Both the position numbers and the translations under genes were made by a program. This document shows, piece after piece, positions 1 through 7,852 of a stretch of 36,815 bases of DNA (position 1 is the stretch's first letter; every line of letters begins with the position of its first letter). Below the pieces are notes generated by a model that worked only from the letters and a program-made list of their open reading frames with translations, was not told the DNA's origin and searched no databases. Source of the stretch: Dehalococcoidia bacterium (GTDB taxonomy: Bacteria; Chloroflexota; Dehalococcoidia; Tepidiformales; Tepidiformaceae); NCBI GenBank assembly GCA_022827945.1, contig JAJEIT010000032.1, positions 1 through 36,815 on the forward strand. Direction: 5' to 3'.

Positions 1-282
1 GCGCCGGCCGCGGTCACGGCCGGCGCCTCCGCTGCCGCCACGACCGCCACGGCCGCGGGGGATGCTGGTGTCGGGCGGTTCGGGCGCTTGCTCGCGCGGC
101 CCGTCCGCGCGGCGCTCGACGCGCACGACGGCATCGCGGGCGCCGCGCCCGAAGAGGCGTCCGCCGCGCTGGCCTTCGTCCAGCACGACGATCTCGACTT
201 CATCAACGGTGGCGTTGAGCTTTGCCAGCGCCGCCCTAAGCGCGTCGTCGACGGTTTTTCCGTTTGCTTCGGCGTGATCCAT
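1..282 (-). CDS. jag: Jag/KhpB-type RNA-binding protein, N-terminal part
   Basis: This is the first 94 codons of a gene that runs off the left edge. The N-terminus (MDHAEANGKTVDDAL, then a VEIVVLDEG segment and LFGRGARDAVV) matches the Jag_N domain that precedes the KH and R3H domains in Jag/KhpB/EloR proteins. It is followed by an Arg/Gly/Pro-rich linker. The KH and R3H domains lie outside the window. Jag proteins bind RNA and are linked to cell elongation in Gram-positives. The chosen ATG at 282 lies inside the end of yidC in another frame, a 47-bp overlap. No better start is visible downstream because the Jag_N motif begins at once. The order yidC-jag is the classical one. Confidence 0.85.
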   Translation of the reverse strand, partial: MDHAEANGKTVDDALRAALAKLNATVDEVEIVVLDEGQRGGRLFGRGARDAVVRVERRADGPREQAPEPPDTSIPRGRGGRGGSGGAGRDRGRR

Positions 283-1216
283 GAGCAGAAGACCTCAATT
301 CGCGGGAGGGTCGCGAGCGTGTCTGGCCCGAGCCCTCCGAAGTTACGGTTGCGGTTGCCTCGACCGGGGCGGGGGGATTGGGTGGCCCCACCAGAGGCGG
401 AATGTTGAGCGCGGGGAAGCCGTAGACCATGACGTTCAGGCCCACGCTCACGAAGGAGGTGACGACCCAGTAGAGGCTCACTCCACTGGGGAAGCTGAGA
501 CCGAAGAACATGAACATGATGGGCAGCATCCAGGTCATCATCTGTTGCTGCGTGCGCGCCCGTTCGTCCGTGGCGACGGTGACCGTCGTCTTCGACTGGG
601 CCCAGGTGGAGAACCCGACCAGCACCACGATCAGGAGGTTGAGGTTGAGCACGCTGATGGACGCGCCCTCGGCCAGGTTGATGCCGATGAAGCTCTCCTC
701 GAGCGGAATGGCGCTCTGGATGTAGCTCCACGAGTAGAGGTGGCTGGAGAGGTTGTCGAGCGCCTCGGGCGAGATCGCGAGGGTCTGGCGGATGGCGTAG
801 AAGAGCGCGATCAGGATGGGGAACTGGAGCACCAGCGGCCCCAGGCAGCCGAGCGGATTGACCCCCGCCTCGCGGTAGGCCTTCATCATCTCTTCCTGGC
901 GCCGCTTGGGGTCGGTGAACTTCTTCTGGATCTCCTGCACGCGCGGCTGCAGCGCCTGCATCGCGCGCGTCTGCTGGAGCTGGCGCATGGTCAGCGGGAA
1001 GGTGACCAGCCGCACGAGAATGGTGAAGGCGATGACCGCGAGCCCGAAGCTGCCCCAGAGCGCGTGGTTGAGCACCACGAGCACGTTGATCATCGGGTCC
1101 AGCAAGCCGACGGTGAACGTCCGCCCGAAGCCGAAGGTCGCGATCGCGAAGACGAGGGCGACGCCGCCTATCAGGGCGAGGCCGAGGAAAGCCCGCTGCG
1201 GGACCGCTTGGATCAC
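236..1216 (-). CDS. yidC: YidC/Oxa1 membrane protein insertase
   Basis: The 326-residue product inserts and folds membrane proteins, alone or with SecYEG. It has the short Gram-positive layout: one N-terminal membrane segment, then a second with the conserved Arg (ILVRLVTFPLT, about residues 63-75), a charged cytoplasmic hairpin (QLQQTRAMQALQPRVQEIQKK), and three more hydrophobic segments including LGCLGPLVLQFPILIALFYAI. The C-terminal tail is rich in Arg and Lys, as expected for ribosome contact. No large periplasmic domain is present. The start is GTG at 1216, overlapping the TGA of the upstream lipoprotein gene (GTGA), so translation is probably coupled. The last 47 bp overlap jag. Confidence 0.95.
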   Translation of the reverse strand: MIQAVPQRAFLGLALIGGVALVFAIATFGFGRTFTVGLLDPMINVLVVLNHALWGSFGLAVIAFTILVRLVTFPLTMRQLQQTRAMQALQPRVQEIQKKFTDPKRRQEEMMKAYREAGVNPLGCLGPLVLQFPILIALFYAIRQTLAISPEALDNLSSHLYSWSYIQSAIPLEESFIGINLAEGASISVLNLNLLIVVLVGFSTWAQSKTTVTVATDERARTQQQMMTWMLPIMFMFFGLSFPSGVSLYWVVTSFVSVGLNVMVYGFPALNIPPLVGPPNPPAPVEATATVTSEGSGQTRSRPSRELRSSAHGSRRSKRKNRRRRA

Positions 1217-2349
1217 GGCAGGCCTCGCACTTCACGCTCGATGACGGTGAGCGTCGCCGGGTCGGCGAGGTAGAGCCTGCCCTCGGTGCCGAGGATCCAG
1301 GCAAAACCTTCCTTTTCCACCAAACCTGCTCGAATCTTCCCGGCCCCGTCGAGTTTCACGGCATTCCGCCGCACGCCGCTTGCCAGATCCACGAAGTGCA
1401 CCGTGCCGCCCTCGTCGCCAACGATAAGCGTTTCATCGATTATGACGCCCTGGGCCTTGACCTTGTCCTCGGCCCGGTAGGTCCAGAGCGTGCGGCCGGA
1501 GTCCATGTCCCAGGCGTACACGAAGTCCTCGAAGTCGCCGAAGTAGGCGATGCCGTCACGGACCACGGGGCGCGTCCACACCCAGCCCTCGGCCTCGAAC
1601 GGGTCGCGCAGGGCGGCGCCGGTCTCCGCGTCCACCAGCCACACCTGGCCCCGGAGCGTCGGCACGAACAGAACCCCTTCGCCGATGTACGCCAGGTCGG
1701 CGATTGCGCCGCCCGCTTCGAACGGCCGCGTCCACAGCTCCTGTGCCGACTCGAGGTCGAAGGCGTAGAGGTTCCCGTCCATGGTCCCGACGTAGAGGAC
1801 CCCGCCAACTATTACCGGTTGAGACCAGATCTCACCTTTGAGCTTCCGGCCATCGGATGGCCAGGGCGCGACCCCGCCACCGTCAACGACGTTTCGTACG
1901 TAGAGCCGCTGTTCAGTGGTGCCGAACACGAAGCGGTCGCCGGCCAGGGTGGCGCCCCCGACGATGCTGCCGTTCACATCATCGCGCCACCAGCTCCCCC
2001 GCCCCGCGATGTAGCGCCCCTCGGGCCCCAGGGCGACCATCTCCCCCGAAAAACCGGCGAGGATAATGCGGTCCCCGGCGAACAGGGGCGGTCCGTACAC
2101 CGCCTCGAGGTCGATCTCGCTCTCGGCGTCGAGATCGTCGTCGGGGAACGTCCAGCTCCACTGCGCCCCGAGCTCGTCGAGACTCGCGGCGACGAACTCG
2201 TCGCGATCGAGGAACACGTAGACGGTCTCGCCGTCGAATACGGGCGCTGCCCAGCCCCGGGGCTCGGAAAAGCCCACGCAGGCGCTGGAAAGCACCGCCA
2301 CGACCAGGATCACGGGAATCAGGAGCTTCGACAGGCGCACAGAGGGCAT
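1213..2349 (-). CDS. PQQ-type beta-propeller lipoprotein (BamB-like)
   Basis: The product has 378 residues if translation starts at ATG 2349. It then opens with MPSVRLSKLL, a hydrophobic stretch and the lipobox-like LSSAC, a lipoprotein signal. The longer reading frame to 2406 begins MFHVKQ, but that is simply the parS palindrome translated, so I reject it as the start. The mature part is a PQQ-like propeller with repeated blades of the type VLYVGTMDGNLYAFDLESA, VLFVPTLRGQVWLVDAETG and IAYFGDFEDFVYAWDMDSG. Such proteins (BamB class) are usually scaffolds. It sits between yidD and yidC and shares GTGA with yidC. That placement suggests a part in membrane-protein or lipoprotein biogenesis, which is inference only. 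Confidence 0.85.
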   Translation of the reverse strand: MPSVRLSKLLIPVILVVAVLSSACVGFSEPRGWAAPVFDGETVYVFLDRDEFVAASLDELGAQWSWTFPDDDLDAESEIDLEAVYGPPLFAGDRIILAGFSGEMVALGPEGRYIAGRGSWWRDDVNGSIVGGATLAGDRFVFGTTEQRLYVRNVVDGGGVAPWPSDGRKLKGEIWSQPVIVGGVLYVGTMDGNLYAFDLESAQELWTRPFEAGGAIADLAYIGEGVLFVPTLRGQVWLVDAETGAALRDPFEAEGWVWTRPVVRDGIAYFGDFEDFVYAWDMDSGRTLWTYRAEDKVKAQGVIIDETLIVGDEGGTVHFVDLASGVRRNAVKLDGAGKIRAGLVEKEGFAWILGTEGRLYLADPATLTVIEREVRGLP

Positions 2350-2389
2350 CCTAGCAGCCAACCCCTTACGGTCAGCAGACGTAAGTATC

Positions 2390-2405
2390 TGTTTCACGTG
2401 AAACA
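2390..2405. other. parS centromere site 1
   Basis: Perfect 16-bp palindrome TGTTTCACGTGAAACA, the known chromosomal ParB-binding consensus. It lies 41 bp upstream of the lipoprotein ATG. Confidence 0.92.
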
Positions 2406-2517
2406 CGGCAACTCAGCAACTTTCTCGGGCAGGCGGTCTCCCTTTCGTCAACCCACCCAAGCGCTTTAACCATTCCGGCGAGGACATCCCGTGCTCACGC
2501 CGCCCCGACTTCGCATT

Positions 2518-2533
2518 TGTTTCACGTGAAACA
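2518..2533. other. parS centromere site 2
   Basis: Second perfect copy of TGTTTCACGTGAAACA, 128 bp from site 1 and fully intergenic. Confidence 0.92.
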
Positions 2534-2955
2534 GTGCCGGCCCAGCCTTGCTCTCGCCCCGATGTCGTCCACCCCTCTCGCCGGGCTCTCCTTCAACACA
2601 AGGCGGTTCGTCATCACCCAGCTGCTCACCCCTCCCCATCCTGGAACCTCACTCCTGGTTCTTCACTGCAGCCAGTCGGGCCAACAAGCTGTCAGCGATC
2701 AGGAGAGGCACGCTGTTTCTCCCCCCCCCCAAGCGGTCCAGCGGCCTTCCCCAACCTCTCGAACGGAATCTTCGACCACTCTCGGCCGGCCAGTCGCACC
2801 CGTTTCGCCACTGCCACGCCTCGCGGAGCCTCTCGCATGACACGACACCCCTGAAAGCCGCAGCCCTACCCTGCCAGCAGCACCCAGATCTTGGTCTGCA
2901 CCGCCCGCGGGCGCCTCCCACCCCTTCTTCTGCCGGCGCGCCACGCCCACCCGAC

Positions 2956-2971
2956 TGTTTCACGTGAAACA
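2956..2971. other. parS centromere site 3
   Basis: Third perfect copy of TGTTTCACGTGAAACA, just downstream of the yidD stop codon. Three identical copies in 582 bp cannot be chance. Confidence 0.92.
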
Positions 2972-2985
2972 GCGCCCGACGCCGC

Positions 2986-3198
2986 CTAGTCCGGAACGGG
3001 GTCGTACCCGTACCCCCCACCCGGTCGACACCGGCCGAGGCGCTTCGCCGTGAGCCAGGTGCCCCGTAGCGCACCGTGCCGGCGCAAGGCCTCCTCCCCG
3101 TAGCGCGAACAGCTCGGCTCAAACCGGCAGTTCCCCATGAACAGGGCCGCCAGCGTCACCTGGTACACGCGAATGGCACCGATCAGCACCCACCTCAC
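2986..3198 (-). CDS. yidD: YidD membrane protein insertion efficiency factor
   Basis: The 70-residue protein has the family pattern: an N-terminal amphipathic helix (IGAIRVYQVTLA), then the Cys-containing core NCRFEPSCSRYGEEAL, then RRHGALRGTWLTAKRLGRCRPGG and a Gly-Tyr-Asp-Pro-Val-Pro end. YidD acts at the inner face of the membrane next to YidC. I chose GTG 3198 because it overlaps the rnpA stop as GTGA and gives the usual family length. The longer frame to 3240 lies wholly within rnpA. The three-gene run rpmH-rnpA-yidD is standard near bacterial origins. Confidence 0.93.
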   Translation of the reverse strand: MRWVLIGAIRVYQVTLAALFMGNCRFEPSCSRYGEEALRRHGALRGTWLTAKRLGRCRPGGGYGYDPVPD

Positions 3199-3536
3199 GC
3201 CGAACTCTCCTCTCCCAGCAGCAGGCCCGCCCGTCCACACACCGCCGCCACATCCTCCCGCAGCTCCGGCGCCCCATCCGTAAGGGCCCGCCGACGCGCG
3301 ATCACGACCACGTCGTACCCGTCCCGTAACTCGAGGCGGCGCAGCACTTCGCGAAGACGCCGGCGGATGCGGTTCCTGATCACCGCCCGCTTGTCCAGCC
3401 GCTTGCCGACCGCATACCCGACCCGCGTCGGGCCCTCGCCGCGCTCCAGGATCCTGAGCGAGACGGTACGGCCCCGTACGAACGTCCCCGATAAGAACAC
3501 TTGTTCGAAATCTGCGCGCCGCCGCAGTGGCTCCAC
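3195..3536 (-). CDS. rnpA: Ribonuclease P protein component
   Basis: The 113-residue basic protein supports the RNase P RNA in trimming the 5' end of pre-tRNAs. The family signature is clear: LRRRADFEQVFLSG at the N-terminus, VGYAVGKRLDKRAVIRNRIRRRLRE in the middle (the RNR motif helix) and GYDVVVIARRRA after it. It starts 14 bp after the rpmH stop and overlaps yidD by 4 bp, so the three genes are one transcript. Confidence 0.96.
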   Translation of the reverse strand: MEPLRRRADFEQVFLSGTFVRGRTVSLRILERGEGPTRVGYAVGKRLDKRAVIRNRIRRRLREVLRRLELRDGYDVVVIARRRALTDGAPELREDVAAVCGRAGLLLGEESSA

Positions 3537-3550
3537 CGCGCGCCCCCCGC

Positions 3551-3694
3551 CTAGACGACCGTCAGCCGCCTCCGGCCCTTCACACGCCGCGCCTTCAGGA
3601 TCGCCCGGCCCGAGCGCGACGCCATCCGCCGGCGAAAGCCGTGACGGCGGCGGCGTGGGCGGCGGTGCGGTTGATACGTTCTCTTCGGCGACAC
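3551..3694 (-). CDS. rpmH: 50S ribosomal protein L34
   Basis: A short gene of 47 residues read directly from the minus strand. It opens [18 protein letters not shown] after the initiator, continues [14 protein letters not shown] and [13 protein letters not shown], and ends in Val. This is the canonical L34 pattern (KRTYQP, HGFR-RM, GR-VL, RR-KGR--L). The start is GTG 3694, preceded by a good Shine-Dalgarno sequence (GAGGAAA) about 6 nt upstream. It is the first gene of the rnpA-yidD operon. Confidence 0.95.
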   Translation of the reverse strand: MSPKRTYQPHRRPRRRRHGFRRRMASRSGRAILKARRVKGRRRLTVV

Positions 3695-3715
3695 GGCTGT
3701 TTTCCTCGGCCCACT

Positions 3716-3721
3716 AACCTA
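3716..3721 (-). promoter_or_regulatory. Probable -10 box for rpmH
   Basis: TAGGTT on the minus strand, 21 nt ahead of the rpmH GTG. This leaves a short leader that contains the GAGGAAA ribosome site. No convincing -35 was identified. Confidence 0.4.
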
Positions 3722-3734
3722 CGACCCATTCCCC

Positions 3735-5981
3735 CTACCCGCCAGTCCCTTCGCCGTACAGCGCCCGGTACCAGGCGTAGTGCTCCATCACAAGCTGTAC
3801 ATAATCCCGGGTCTCCTGGAACGCGATCGCCTCCACGAAGTCGGCCGGCGGCCACGACGCCACCAGCCCCCACCGCTCCGCGTTCGTCGGGCCGCCGTTG
3901 TACGCCGCCAGGGCCTGGTGCGCGTTCCCGAACTCCCGCATCTGGACGCCCAGGTAGTAGGCGCCGAATTCGATCGACAAGGCCGGCCGGAACAGCTCCC
4001 CCAGGGCCACGTCGGGCCTGCCGATCCGCTGGCCGATCCACTCGGCCGTCGGGCCGATGACCTGCGTGAGCCCGACGGCGTCCGCGATTGACACCGCCAC
4101 GGGGTCCCAGCGGCTCTCCTGGTGGATGAGCGCCGCCAGAAACAGCGGGTCGAGGCCGTTGGCCTTGCCGTGCTCCTCCAGGAGGGCCGCATGGGGCAGG
4201 GGGTAGCGCAGCCGCGCGAACGCGTCCGGGAGCGCTCCATCATTGAGACCCAGTATCTCCTGTATCCGCACCGCGATCGCCGTGACCTGGTCCGGCAGGC
4301 CCGCCTCCGTCGCCTGCCGCGCCAGCGAGAGCAGCGCCCACGGGTCGCTGGTGCGGGCGGCCGCGAGCGCGATCGTCTCCGCCGCCCGCACCCGCAGCCC
4401 CACGAGGACCAGCTCGGGCGCCTCCGAGGCAACCTCGTGCAGCGCCCCTCCGGGTCGGTGCGTCGCCAGCCAGGCCGCCAGCCCCTCCCAGTCGGGCACG
4501 GGCGGCGGCGCGAGCCGCCGGTAGCGCCCCTCCCCGCCCACGTCGAGCGCCAGCGCGCGACGCGCCTCGATGCCGTGAAACGCCCGGGGCTGCAGCGCGA
4601 CCGCGTCCAGGTAGGCGCGTTGCGCCTCCTCGGCGTCGCCCAGCTCTTCGAGCGCCCGGCCGCGCCAGTAGTGCGTGCGCGCCTCCGTGACGTCCTGCGC
4701 CGCCCACGCCTCCAGCGCGCCGGCCACGTCCCCCGCCCGGAGCCGCGCGAACCCGCTCCGGAACGCCGCTTCCTCGGCGAACTCGGCGCCGGTCTCCCCC
4801 GCCACGAGGTCGTACCGCAGGACCGCCTCGTCGAAGCGCCCCGCGTTCTCGAGGGCGCGCGCGGCCCAGTACCGCGCCCGGTGCGCGAACACCCCCGCCT
4901 CCGGCAGCGCCGCCACGGCGTCGTAGAGGGCGACGGACTCCAGGTAGAACCCGTCGTCGTCGTACGAGGCCGCGAAGAAGTAGGTGCGGTAGGCCAGGTC
5001 CTCCCCGCTCGCCAACGGATCCTGCACCGCTTGCAGAAGCACGGTCCGCGCCTGGACGAAGGCGCGATGGCGGTAGTACACGTACCCCTCGTCGCCCGGG
5101 TCGACCTCGTAGCCGGCCTGGCGCAGGTCGCGCACGGAGAACAGGGCCTCGTCGGTCCCGGGGCTCTCGGCGATGATGGCGCGCAGCTGCGCCTCGAACA
5201 GGTCGAGATCGCCGAGCAGGAAACCAACGGCCGCGAGCTCGTGCCTGACCTCCGGATCGCCGGTGAGCGCGACCAGCTCGCCCAGCCAGCGCCGCCGCCC
5301 TTCCAGGTCGTCCTCGACGCGGGCGATGGCCGCGCGCTGCCGCAGGATCGGCAGCCGCAGCTGCTCGCCCAGCCCCGGCGTCGCCAGCAGCGACTGCCAG
5401 ACTGTCTCCGCCCGCTCGACGTCTCCGTTCCCGGCGAGCGCGCGGGCGTACTCGGACGCGATCGAGGGGGCGAGCGCGAGCCCGCTGCCGAGCACGGAGT
5501 GGGGCCGCAGCAACGCCACCGCCTCCTCGAAGGCGCGCGCCTCGTTCAACCGCACCCCCAGCAGGTAGACCGCCCGCGCCTCCTCGGGCGACCCGTGGGT
5601 GGCCGCTTCCAGCGCCCGGCGCAGAAGCGCCGTCGAGCGCCCGTGCGCGCCCATGTCGTAGGCGGCAACGGCCTCCCCCAGCCACGCCGTCGAGCGGAGT
5701 TGCGGGTCGGTCGCACGCTCGGCCACGGTCGCGAACGCCGCCGCGGCTTCGGCGTAGCGACCGCCGCGCAGCAGCACGTACGCCTCGTCGAGAAGGGCCG
5801 CCGGTTCCGGCGTGGGCGTGGCGGCAGGGGTAGCGACGGTCGTCGGCGTGGGGGAAGGGGTGGGAGGAGGGGTGTCCTCGCCGCAGGCGACCAGCGCGAG
5901 CGCCGCGATCAGGGCAGCCGGCGCACCGCGCCGCACGCCCCTCAGCGGGCGAGGGCCGGGCCGGTTGCGTCTGGCCTCCAC
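3735..5981 (-). CDS. Lytic transglycosylase lipoprotein with TPR-like repeats
   Basis: The 748-residue protein resembles Slt70/MltC-class soluble lytic transglycosylases, which cleave the glycan strand of peptidoglycan. It has an Arg-rich N-terminus, a hydrophobic core ending ALALVACGED (lipobox Cys), a Pro/Thr linker, then about 500 residues of helical TPR-like repeats (for example LLDEAYVLLRGGRYAEAAAAF). The C-terminal SLT domain covers about 600-735. HQESRWDP contains the likely catalytic Glu622, followed by VGLTQVIGPTA and ALAAYNGGP. The start is GTG 5981, exactly 7 nt after TAGCAT, so a leaderless mRNA is likely. It lies divergent from alanine racemase, another wall enzyme. Confidence 0.93.
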   Translation of the reverse strand: MEARRNRPGPRPLRGVRRGAPAALIAALALVACGEDTPPPTPSPTPTTVATPAATPTPEPAALLDEAYVLLRGGRYAEAAAAFATVAERATDPQLRSTAWLGEAVAAYDMGAHGRSTALLRRALEAATHGSPEEARAVYLLGVRLNEARAFEEAVALLRPHSVLGSGLALAPSIASEYARALAGNGDVERAETVWQSLLATPGLGEQLRLPILRQRAAIARVEDDLEGRRRWLGELVALTGDPEVRHELAAVGFLLGDLDLFEAQLRAIIAESPGTDEALFSVRDLRQAGYEVDPGDEGYVYYRHRAFVQARTVLLQAVQDPLASGEDLAYRTYFFAASYDDDGFYLESVALYDAVAALPEAGVFAHRARYWAARALENAGRFDEAVLRYDLVAGETGAEFAEEAAFRSGFARLRAGDVAGALEAWAAQDVTEARTHYWRGRALEELGDAEEAQRAYLDAVALQPRAFHGIEARRALALDVGGEGRYRRLAPPPVPDWEGLAAWLATHRPGGALHEVASEAPELVLVGLRVRAAETIALAAARTSDPWALLSLARQATEAGLPDQVTAIAVRIQEILGLNDGALPDAFARLRYPLPHAALLEEHGKANGLDPLFLAALIHQESRWDPVAVSIADAVGLTQVIGPTAEWIGQRIGRPDVALGELFRPALSIEFGAYYLGVQMREFGNAHQALAAYNGGPTNAERWGLVASWPPADFVEAIAFQETRDYVQLVMEHYAWYRALYGEGTGG

Positions 5982-5988
5982 CCCATCG

Positions 5989-5994
5989 ATGCTA
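5989..5994 (-). promoter_or_regulatory. -10 box of the transglycosylase gene (leaderless type)
   Basis: TAGCAT on the minus strand, followed by 7 nt and then the GTG start codon at 5981. Confidence 0.5.
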
Positions 5995-6044
5995 GGCCCG
6001 TTCTCGCGGGCGGGTCAAAGCGCCGCCCGGGGAAGGGGGCCGCC

Positions 6045-7217
6045 GTGACCGCCAGCAGTCCCGGAACCGCCGGAACGCCCCTCGAAAGCGCCACGAGAGC
6101 GCTCAACGCCTGGATCGAGCTCGACCTCGACGCCCTCGACACCAACGCCCGCGTTCTCCGCGAGACCGCCGGCGACGCCACCGTCATGGCCGTCGTGAAG
6201 GCGAACGCCTACGGCCACGGCGCGGACGTTGTCGGGCCCGCGCTCGAAGCCGCCGGCATCGAACGGTTCGCCGTCGTGTACCTGCCGGAAGGCGTCGCCC
6301 TGCGCGAGGCCGGCGTCACCCGGCCCGTGCTCGTCCTCGGCCACTCCTTCGCCGAGGACGCCGGGACGGCGGTCGCGCACGACATCACCCTGACCGTCGA
6401 CAGCGAGGAGCAGGCCGCCGCCGTCTCCGAGGCGGCGCTGAGCGCCGGCAAGGCGCCCGTGCCGGTCCACGTGAAGGTCGACAGCGGCATGCACCGCTTC
6501 GGCCTGGCCCCGGACGCAGTCGCAACGCTCGCGGACCGCGTGCGCGCCCTCGAGGGCGTCACGCTCGAGGCGCTCTGGACGCACCTCGCCAACGCCGACC
6601 ACGAGGACGACTCCTTCACCGTCGAGCAGGACCGCGTCGTGGCCGAGGCGGTTCGCCTCGCCGGGCCGGTTCCGATGCGCCACATCGCCAACACCGCGAC
6701 CACCATCCGCCACCCCGAGTTTCGCTATGACGCGGTTCGGACGGGGCTCGGCCTCTACGGCGCCCTTCCCGACCACACCCCCAACCCCGGCCTGCAGCGC
6801 GTGCTCAGCATGAAGGCGCGCCTCGCCCGCGTCTTCGACGTCGCCGCCGGCGAGGGCGTCAGCTACGGCCTGACCTGGACCGCCCCGCGCCGGTCGCGCG
6901 TCGCGCTCGTGCCCATCGGCTACGCCGACGGCTACAACCGCGCCCTCAGCAACCGCGGCCATGTGCTCGCCGGCGGCCATCGCTGCCCCATCGTGGGGCG
7001 CATCTGCATGGACCAGTTCCTCATCGACGTCACGGGCGTCCCCGGCGTCTCCGAGGGCGACGAGGCCGTGCTCATCGGCGAGCAGGGCGGCGAGGAGATT
7101 ACTGCCGTCGAGGTCGCCGCCCACATCGACACCATCAACTACGAGGTGCTCGCCAACCTCAACCGCCGTCTCCCCCGCCTCGGCCACCGCCAGGGCATCA
7201 TCGAGGCGACCTGCTAG
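6045..7217 (+). CDS. alr: Alanine racemase
   Basis: The 390-residue PLP enzyme interconverts L- and D-alanine for peptidoglycan. The PLP lysine is Lys52 in VVKANAYGHG. The second catalytic base is Tyr274 in GVSYGLTW. Family motifs HVKVDSGMHRFG, RTGLGLYG, IGYADGY and ICMDQ are all present. The open frame extends far upstream but only as antisense of the transglycosylase gene. I place the start at GTG 6045 because of the strong GGAAGGGGG site at 6031-6039 and because the N-terminal ALNAWIELDLDAL motif follows within 20 codons. Its TAG stop shares the tetranucleotide CTAG with the stop of the convergent methyltransferase gene. Confidence 0.96.
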   Translation: MTASSPGTAGTPLESATRALNAWIELDLDALDTNARVLRETAGDATVMAVVKANAYGHGADVVGPALEAAGIERFAVVYLPEGVALREAGVTRPVLVLGHSFAEDAGTAVAHDITLTVDSEEQAAAVSEAALSAGKAPVPVHVKVDSGMHRFGLAPDAVATLADRVRALEGVTLEALWTHLANADHEDDSFTVEQDRVVAEAVRLAGPVPMRHIANTATTIRHPEFRYDAVRTGLGLYGALPDHTPNPGLQRVLSMKARLARVFDVAAGEGVSYGLTWTAPRRSRVALVPIGYADGYNRALSNRGHVLAGGHRCPIVGRICMDQFLIDVTGVPGVSEGDEAVLIGEQGGEEITAVEVAAHIDTINYEVLANLNRRLPRLGHRQGIIEATC

Positions 7218-7852
7218 GGGCTGCGGCGCACCAGCACGCAGACTCGCGGGATTGGGGGCAGGGCGAACGGACCCAGCTCGACCAGGTCGATCGCGTCGAA
7301 GCCGCACTCCGTCAGGAGGGCGGCCATGCGCCCCCAGCCGCGCAGGTCGACCTCCACGCAGCCTCCCGACACGATGCGCCGGTGGAGGTCGTTGAGCAGC
7401 CCCGAGCGCACCGGCGCGAACTCAACGATGAGCCCCGCACCGCCCGGCGCCAGGATCCGCGAAAGCTCCTCGGCGAATCCGTGCACGGCATCGTCGTCGA
7501 GGGCGCGGAGCACGTGCAGCACCGTGACCGCGTCGAAGGACGCGTCCCGGAAGGGGAGCTGCTCGGGCCAGGCGACGAGGTCCACCGAGTCGCCCGCCGC
7601 CGACACGTCGAGCACGACCGGGCGGGCGGGCGACCCTGCTCCCCTCGCCAGCAGCTCGGCGAAGCCGCCCCCGCCGTGGCTGACGTCGAGGTAGGTGCGG
7701 GCCGTGTCGAGCTGGAGCAGCTCGACCATCTTCTCGGCACGGGGAAAGAGAAGCGCCCGCCCCGAGGGCGAGTCGAAGGCGCGCCTCAACGCTTGCGGCC
7801 CCGCAAGCCAGCGCTCCCGCGCGCTGATGGCTTCCCGGCGTCGGCGAATCAC
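7214..7852 (-). CDS. Class I SAM-dependent methyltransferase
   Basis: The 212-residue protein has the Methyltransf_11 layout. Motif I is degenerate (TYLDVSHGGGGFAELLA). It is followed by PVVLDVSAAGDSVDL, the motif FRDASFDAVTVLHVLRAL, and LSRILAPGGAGLIVEF. The substrate is unknown. The start is GTG 7852, overlapping the TGA of the preceding gene as GTGA. The open frame continues far upstream, but that part is out-of-frame shadow of the M23 gene. It is third in the operon M23 peptidase, hypothetical, methyltransferase. Its stop meets the alr stop in CTAG. Confidence 0.85.
   Translation of the reverse strand: MIRRRREAISARERWLAGPQALRRAFDSPSGRALLFPRAEKMVELLQLDTARTYLDVSHGGGGFAELLARGAGSPARPVVLDVSAAGDSVDLVAWPEQLPFRDASFDAVTVLHVLRALDDDAVHGFAEELSRILAPGGAGLIVEFAPVRSGLLNDLHRRIVSGGCVEVDLRGWGRMAALLTECGFDAIDLVELGPFALPPIPRVCVLVRRSP

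Larger units (their letters stand above)
2350..2985. other. Long intergenic stretch carrying the parS cluster
   Basis: This 636-bp gap lies between yidD and the lipoprotein gene. Apart from three parS sites it shows no convincing coding frame. Frames that open with MFHVKQ are read-throughs of parS. I saw no DnaA-box series (TTATCCACA-like), so there is no evidence that oriC itself lies here. A run of ten C occurs at 2721-2730. Confidence 0.6.

Noticed and set aside
2355-2406. Upstream start giving a lipoprotein that begins MFHVKQ
   Set aside because: Those residues are the parS palindrome read as codons. The lipoprotein signal starts at ATG 2349.
2721-2730. Run of ten C as a phase-variable tract
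   Set aside because: It is not inside a supported gene or a recognisable promoter, so no consequence of length change can be argued.
2517-2967. Several open frames in the yidD-lipoprotein gap
   Set aside because: They lack family pattern, are Pro/Ser/Arg-rich in the way typical of random GC-rich frames, and one begins in parS.
4122-6044. Long N-terminal extension of alanine racemase
   Set aside because: It is antisense to the lytic transglycosylase gene. The racemase motif starts after 6045, where an SD site stands.
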